Shown here: one piece after another, positions 33,538-37,208 of the stretch
How the letters are laid out: every line of letters begins with the position of its first letter
Position numbering within the stretch: the first letter of the stretch is position 1
NCBI GenBank assembly: GCA_023248855.1
Contig: JAHFDS010000021.1
Span: 1 to 37,208 of the forward strand
From: Myxococcales bacterium
GTDB taxonomy: Bacteria; Myxococcota_A; Polyangia; JAHFDS01
Reading direction: 5' to 3'
DNA length: 37,208 nt
Made by a program: the position numbers and the translations under genes
The notes under the pieces: model-generated
What the model was told of the DNA's origin: nothing
Database searches by the model: none
The model's input: only the letters and a program-made list of their open reading frames with translations

Positions 33538-34935
33538 GTGGCTCGCATCCTCCTGGCCGATGACGAGGTCAAGCTTGCGAAGTTCCTGGCCACCGTGCTC
33601 GAGCAGCAGGGGCACGAGATCGTGCGCGTCGAGGACGGCCGCGCGGCCCTGGCCGCGGTCGCCCAGGCGCCCTTCGACCTGGTCGTGACCGACCTCCGCA
33701 TGCCGGGTCTGGACGGCCTGGAGGTCCTAAAGGGGGTCAGAAAGCGCCCCGAGGCGCCCGACGTGATCGTCATGACGGCGCACGGCACGCAGCAGATCGC
33801 GGTGCAGGCCATGAAGGAAGGCGCCTCGGACTACCTCGTCAAGCCGGTCGCCGTGGACGAGTTCCGGGTCCGTATCCAGAAGATCCTCGAGCGGCGAGCC
33901 CTCATCGCGCGTGCGGACCGGCTCGAGCGGCAGCTCGAGGCGCGGGACGGTCTGTCGGGCGTCGTGGCCCGGAGCGAGGCCATGCGCGGCGTGGTCGCGT
34001 CCGCGACGCAGGTCGCGCGCACCGACGCGGCGGTGCTGCTGCTCGGCGAGAGCGGCACGGGAAAGAGCCTCCTGGCGCGGGCCATCCATCGCGCGAGCCC
34101 GCGCCGGGAGCACCCGCTCGTGGAGATCCATTGCGCGGCGCTGCCGGACGCGCTGCTCGAGAGCGAGCTGTTCGGACACGAGCGCGGCGCGTTCACGGGC
34201 GCCGACCAGACCCGGATCGGGCAGCTCGAGGCGGCCGCGGGCGGCACCGTGTTCCTCGACGAGATCGGCGAGATCCCGGCCGCCACGCAGGTCAAGCTGC
34301 TTCGCTTCCTGCAGGCGCGAGAGATCGTGCGGATCGGCAGCAGCCAGGCGCGAACGGTGGACGTCCGCGTCGTGGCCGCCACCAACCGCGATCTCGAGGC
34401 GGCCATCCGCGAGGGGCGCTTCCGCGAGGACCTCTACTACCGGCTCAGCGTGTTCCCCATCGTGGTGCCGCCGCTGCGCGAGCGCGCGGACGACATCCCC
34501 GAGCTCATCGCGCGGTTCCTGGCGACGCGCGGGCAGAGCAGCGCGCGGCTCGACGAGCAGGCGCGCGTGCGCCTGGTCAAGCACCGCTGGCCGGGCAACG
34601 TTCGCGAGCTCGAGAACGCGCTCGAGCGCGCGCTCATCCTGGCCGGCGACGGACCGGTCACCACGCAGCACCTGCCGGCGGGCACGCGCCCGGAGGCGGC
34701 CGTGCCGGGCTACTCGGACGTCCTGGTCGAAGGGTTCAACCTCGACGACTTCGAGCAAGGCATCCTCGCCTTCGCGCTCGCGCGCACCGGCGGCAACAAG
34801 GCGGCTGCCGCGCGCCTGCTCGGCATCTCGCGTCGCAGGCTGTACACGCGCCTCGCGCACCTGGACGGCGATGGGGCCTGCGAGGACGACGACGACACGC
34901 CTGATCCGGGCGTGCAGATCCGGCAACCACGGTGA
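33538..34935 (+). CDS. NtrC-family sigma-54 activator (response regulator)
   Basis: 465 residues from the GTG at 33538; a longer in-frame reading from 33496 adds 14 residues that do not belong to the receiver fold. Receiver domain 1-115 with acidic pocket D8/D9, phosphoacceptor D52, T80 and K102. The AAA+ domain (about 145-375) has Walker A GESGTGKS (170-177), sigma-54 contact loop GAFTGA (217-222), Walker B GGTVFLDEIGE, and arginine-finger region FREDLYYRLSVFPI. The C-terminal Fis-type helix-turn-helix (about 410-450) reads GGNKAAAARLLGISRRRLYTRL. All residues for phosphorylation and sigma-54 activation are intact. The next three genes follow with overlapping or near-abutting ends, and the last appears to be a sensor kinase, so this is probably one signalling operon. 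Confidence 0.95.
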   Translation: MARILLADDEVKLAKFLATVLEQQGHEIVRVEDGRAALAAVAQAPFDLVVTDLRMPGLDGLEVLKGVRKRPEAPDVIVMTAHGTQQIAVQAMKEGASDYLVKPVAVDEFRVRIQKILERRALIARADRLERQLEARDGLSGVVARSEAMRGVVASATQVARTDAAVLLLGESGTGKSLLARAIHRASPRREHPLVEIHCAALPDALLESELFGHERGAFTGADQTRIGQLEAAAGGTVFLDEIGEIPAATQVKLLRFLQAREIVRIGSSQARTVDVRVVAATNRDLEAAIREGRFREDLYYRLSVFPIVVPPLRERADDIPELIARFLATRGQSSARLDEQARVRLVKHRWPGNVRELENALERALILAGDGPVTTQHLPAGTRPEAAVPGYSDVLVEGFNLDDFEQGILAFALARTGGNKAAAARLLGISRRRLYTRLAHLDGDGACEDDDDTPDPGVQIRQPR

Positions 34936-35690
34936 CCCCAGGCGCGCGTCCCCGGCTCGCGCTCGCGCTCGGTCTTCTGGTCCTGGGCGCAGCCACGCCA
35001 CGTGCAGCAACGGCCGAGGCCCCCCTGCTCGCGACCTCGGCGCGCGCGGAGCTGCTCGCGGCGATGGAGCTCCACATCGACGGTGGCTCGAGGGTCGCCT
35101 CGGTTGCGGCCGCGGTGCAGTCGATCCTCCATCTGCTCCTCGAGGCCCCCGCGTCGTTCGACCCGGCGGGGCACCTGCTGGCAGGCGCGCGCCACTTCCG
35201 CGCCGGCCGGTTCGAGGCGGCGCTGGTGGAATTCCGGCTGGTCGAGCGAGCCGGCGCACCGCCCGCCGATCTCGGCCTCTATCTCGGCCCCACGCTGTAC
35301 AAGCTCGGGCGGCTCGCGGAGTCCGTGGAGGCCTTCGCGACGCTGCCTCCGACGGCTGCCGATCCGCTGGCGGACTACTACCAGGGCCTCGCCGCGTTCG
35401 ATCTGAAGCTGTACCGGCGAGCGCGCGCCTCGTTCGCGCGCGTCATCCGGGACGGCGGCCCGAAGCTCGCAGGCTCGGCCAGGCGCTTCCTCTCCGAGAT
35501 CGATCACGTCTTTTCGCGCCCCGTCGGCGCCGGCACGGTGGACGCCTACCTCGAGTGGGCGCGACAGGCCCTGGCGCTCAGGCGCCCTGCGCTGGCGCGC
35601 ATCTACCTCGAGGAGGCACGACAGCTCTCGGCGCTCGCCGCCGGCGCCCGCGCCGCGGAGATCCGGGCGCTCGAGCCAGCCGTGCGGTGA
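34932..35690 (+). CDS. secreted TPR-like protein
   Basis: 252 residues. GTG overlaps the regulator's stop as GTGA. Signal peptide (RPRLALALGLLVLGAATPRAATA). The rest is helical with TPR-style pairs: HLLAGARHFRAGRFEAALVEFRLVERAG, LGLYLGPTLYKLGRLAESVEAFATLPP, DYYQGLAAFDLKLYRRARASFARVI, and YLEWARQALALRRPALARIYLEEARQL. Probably periplasmic and a protein-protein scaffold for the next gene product, which also begins with TPR repeats. Confidence 0.8.
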   Translation: MTPGARPRLALALGLLVLGAATPRAATAEAPLLATSARAELLAAMELHIDGGSRVASVAAAVQSILHLLLEAPASFDPAGHLLAGARHFRAGRFEAALVEFRLVERAGAPPADLGLYLGPTLYKLGRLAESVEAFATLPPTAADPLADYYQGLAAFDLKLYRRARASFARVIRDGGPKLAGSARRFLSEIDHVFSRPVGAGTVDAYLEWARQALALRRPALARIYLEEARQLSALAAGARAAEIRALEPAVR

Positions 35691-35693
35691 GGC

Positions 35694-37058
35694 ATGATCG
35701 GGCTCGCCTTCGTCCTTCTGGGCCTGGCCGCACCGCCTCCGGATCCGTGCGCGACGGCGCCGACGCCGGAGCCGCCGGACCGGGCGACCGCGAGGGTCTA
35801 CGCCGAGGTCGGCGCCGCCGAGCTCGAGGCCGGCCACGCGGAGGTCGCGGCGATCGCCTACGCGCATGCGGTCGCGCTCGATGCGAGCCTCGGCAAGGCC
35901 AGCGCCGGCCTCGCGGCGGCCTGCGCGGCGCTGCGGGAGCAGGGCACGAGGCAAAGGCGTGCCGACGCGGAGGGGGCGTTCGCGCTCGGCGTCGAGCGGT
36001 TTCGCGCAGGCGACGACCCGGGCGCGACGGCCGCGTTCGATCGCGCGGCCGAATGGCCGACGCTCGCGGCGCCGGTGGGCCTCTATCGCGCGCTCGTGGC
36101 CCTGCGCGCCGACGACTGGCCCGAGGTGCGACGAGAGCTCGACCTTCTGCGCAAGGATCCGGCGCTGACCGAGGGTGTGGCGACGCTGCGCCGGCTGGCG
36201 GCCAGGCAGGGCCGGGTGATGCTCACTCTCGGCGGCGAGGCGGGGTACGACGACAACGCCGAGCTCCTGCCCGAGACCCCGCCGGCCGGCACGACCCGCA
36301 CGCCGCGCGCAGATGCGCACACCCTGCTCGCGGGGAGCCTGGTCGCGCGCCCGGTGCGCGGGCTCGGGCTGCGCCTCGAGCAATCGGTGTCGTGGCGCGA
36401 TCAGCTCGAGATCGACGCGCTGGATCTCCTGGCCTCGACCAGCGACGCTTCGCTCCGCCTGCCGATCGCGCGCTGGCTTCGCTCGCGGGCCGCGGGCGGG
36501 CTCGACTACCTCGTGCTCGGCGGCCAGAGCTACCTCTTCGCGCCGCGCGCCGACCTCGGCGTCGAGGTCGATCTCCTGCCGTCCCTCCGCGGTGCGGCCT
36601 CGTACCGGCTGCGGTGGCGCGATTTCCTGGCGCCGGCGTTCGCCGGGTTCACGGGGAATAGCCACGAGGGCACGCTGAGCGTCGCCGTCGAGCCCGCGGG
36701 CTGGCTGCGCGCCGAGGCCGCCTACCGCCTGGCCAGGGAGGGCGCGCGCGACGCGTTGTTCTCGGCCACCGCCCAGGGGGCGGCCCTGGATCTGTGGCTC
36801 TCGCCAGCCCCCTGGCTGCGCGCGGGGCTTTTCGCCGGGTGGCGGCACCGCGCCTTCGACGGCCTCGATCCGAACGTCGGCTTCCGCCGCGGCGACGACG
36901 AGGTCACGCTCGATCTGCGGCTCGAGGCCGACGCCAGCGACCACGTCACCTGCCAGCTCGGCGGTGCCTTGCTGCGCAACCAGTCGAACGTGGTCGACTT
37001 CGAGTTCTCGCGGCTGAGCGTGCTCGGAGCCTGTAGCCTCATGGTGGGGCTCTGGTGA
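35694..37058 (+). CDS. TPR plus outer-membrane beta-barrel protein
   Basis: 454 residues, starting three bases after the previous stop. Short signal peptide (MIGLAFVLLGLAAPPPDP), then TPR-like helices (about 30-165: ARVYAEVGAAELEAGHAEVAAIAYAHAVALD, AFALGVERFRAGDDPGATAAFDRAAE). From about 178 a run of alternating strands follows (VMLTLGGEAGYDDNAELL, LRLEQSVSWRDQLEI, LRAEAAYRLAREGARDALF, LRAGLFAGWRHRAFDG), ending LGACSLMVGLW with a C-terminal aromatic residue as in barrels. The TPR-then-barrel order recalls outer-membrane surface or secretion proteins such as PgaA/BcsC-like barrels, only much smaller. Its stop overlaps the GTG of the next gene. Confidence 0.8.
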   Translation: MIGLAFVLLGLAAPPPDPCATAPTPEPPDRATARVYAEVGAAELEAGHAEVAAIAYAHAVALDASLGKASAGLAAACAALREQGTRQRRADAEGAFALGVERFRAGDDPGATAAFDRAAEWPTLAAPVGLYRALVALRADDWPEVRRELDLLRKDPALTEGVATLRRLAARQGRVMLTLGGEAGYDDNAELLPETPPAGTTRTPRADAHTLLAGSLVARPVRGLGLRLEQSVSWRDQLEIDALDLLASTSDASLRLPIARWLRSRAAGGLDYLVLGGQSYLFAPRADLGVEVDLLPSLRGAASYRLRWRDFLAPAFAGFTGNSHEGTLSVAVEPAGWLRAEAAYRLAREGARDALFSATAQGAALDLWLSPAPWLRAGLFAGWRHRAFDGLDPNVGFRRGDDEVTLDLRLEADASDHVTCQLGGALLRNQSNVVDFEFSRLSVLGACSLMVGLW

Positions 37059-37208
37059 GCCCAGGGAGGCGCTCCTTCGCGGCCATCGGCACGGCCCTCG
37101 CGCTCGCGCTGGTGGTGAACGTCATCGTGTGGTCGCTCTACGAGCGAGCTCGCCGCGCGCTCGAGGGCGTGCTCGACCAGCGGCTCGAGGCGACGGGCAC
37201 GGCGGCCG
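37055..37208 (+). CDS. probable sensor histidine kinase, N-terminus only (cut by right edge)
   Basis: 51 codons visible. GTG overlaps the preceding stop as GTGA. A basic start (SPGRRS), one membrane helix (FAAIGTALALALVVNVIVWSLY) and a charged helix ARRALEGVLDQRLEATGTAA follow, the usual opening of membrane sensor kinases in this group (helix, then sensor loop). Position as last gene of an NtrC-type operon supports that. The kinase domain itself lies outside the window, so the call rests on context. Confidence 0.5.
   Translation, partial: MSPGRRSFAAIGTALALALVVNVIVWSLYERARRALEGVLDQRLEATGTAA

Noticed and set aside
33911-36661. Open frame of 916 codons, plus strand, other frame
   Set aside because: Lies over the NtrC-type and TPR genes, whose own frame has full motifs.

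Overview
The window is very GC-rich, with G or C at nearly all third codon positions, and reads as chromosome of a myxobacterium-like organism (phylum Myxococcota, probably outside Myxococcus). The clearest marker is the metallopeptidase at 18130-20508: it ends in a Gly-rich stalk, a Cys-Gly patch, one membrane helix and an Arg cluster, which is the MYXO-CTERM sorting tail. The Ser/Thr kinase with PEGA domains, the many lipoproteins, Cys-rich secreted proteins and an NtrC-type regulator fit the same group. I see no rRNA, tRNA, CRISPR array, intact insertion sequence or prophage.

Layout. (1) 1-6124: a leftward operon of PEGA Ser/Thr kinase, LolA-like carrier and MMPL/RND transporter (cut by the left edge), divergent from a DUF1302-like outer-membrane barrel. 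This looks like an envelope lipid or hydrophobic-molecule export set under a kinase. (2) 6174-9179: a lipoprotein, the ABC-F ATPase ybiT and a small unknown gene. (3) 9185-11889: two divergent secreted or lipid-anchored proteins, one PrcB-like and Cys-rich, one beta-propeller-like. (4) 11959-13250: a soluble histidine-kinase-like protein lacking its phosphoacceptor His, a zinc-ribbon protein and an 89-residue unknown, meeting a DEDD exonuclease tail to tail. (5) 14084-18043: a lipoprotein, an unknown membrane protein, a cold-shock protein with a strong terminator, and ribonuclease D. (6) 18130-24301: the MYXO-CTERM metallopeptidase, then a leftward operon of ECF sigma factor, membrane vWA protein and coiled-coil membrane protein. 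(7) 24338-28710: a methyltransferase, a SprT/DUF2786 protein, a YtxH-like protein, glyoxalase I and a TMTC-like membrane glycosyltransferase. (8) 28747-30049: fragments of two truncated genes. (9) 30071-33460: a TRAP-type binding protein followed by a lipoprotein fusing an alpha/beta hydrolase to a YtcJ-type amidohydrolase. (10) 33538-37208: a rightward operon of NtrC-family regulator, TPR lipoprotein-like protein, TPR plus beta-barrel protein and the start of what looks like a sensor kinase, cut by the right edge.

The most striking non-coding pattern concerns start sites. Five genes that open transcription units, none with a Shine-Dalgarno sequence, carry T-A-N3-T exactly six bases before the start codon; three more carry C-A-N3-T at the same place. 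That places the predicted transcription start on the start codon itself, so leaderless mRNAs look common here. Two other genes (10048 leftward, 10381 rightward) instead carry a sigma-54-like GGCAC...GGGTTGCT element at the equivalent distance.
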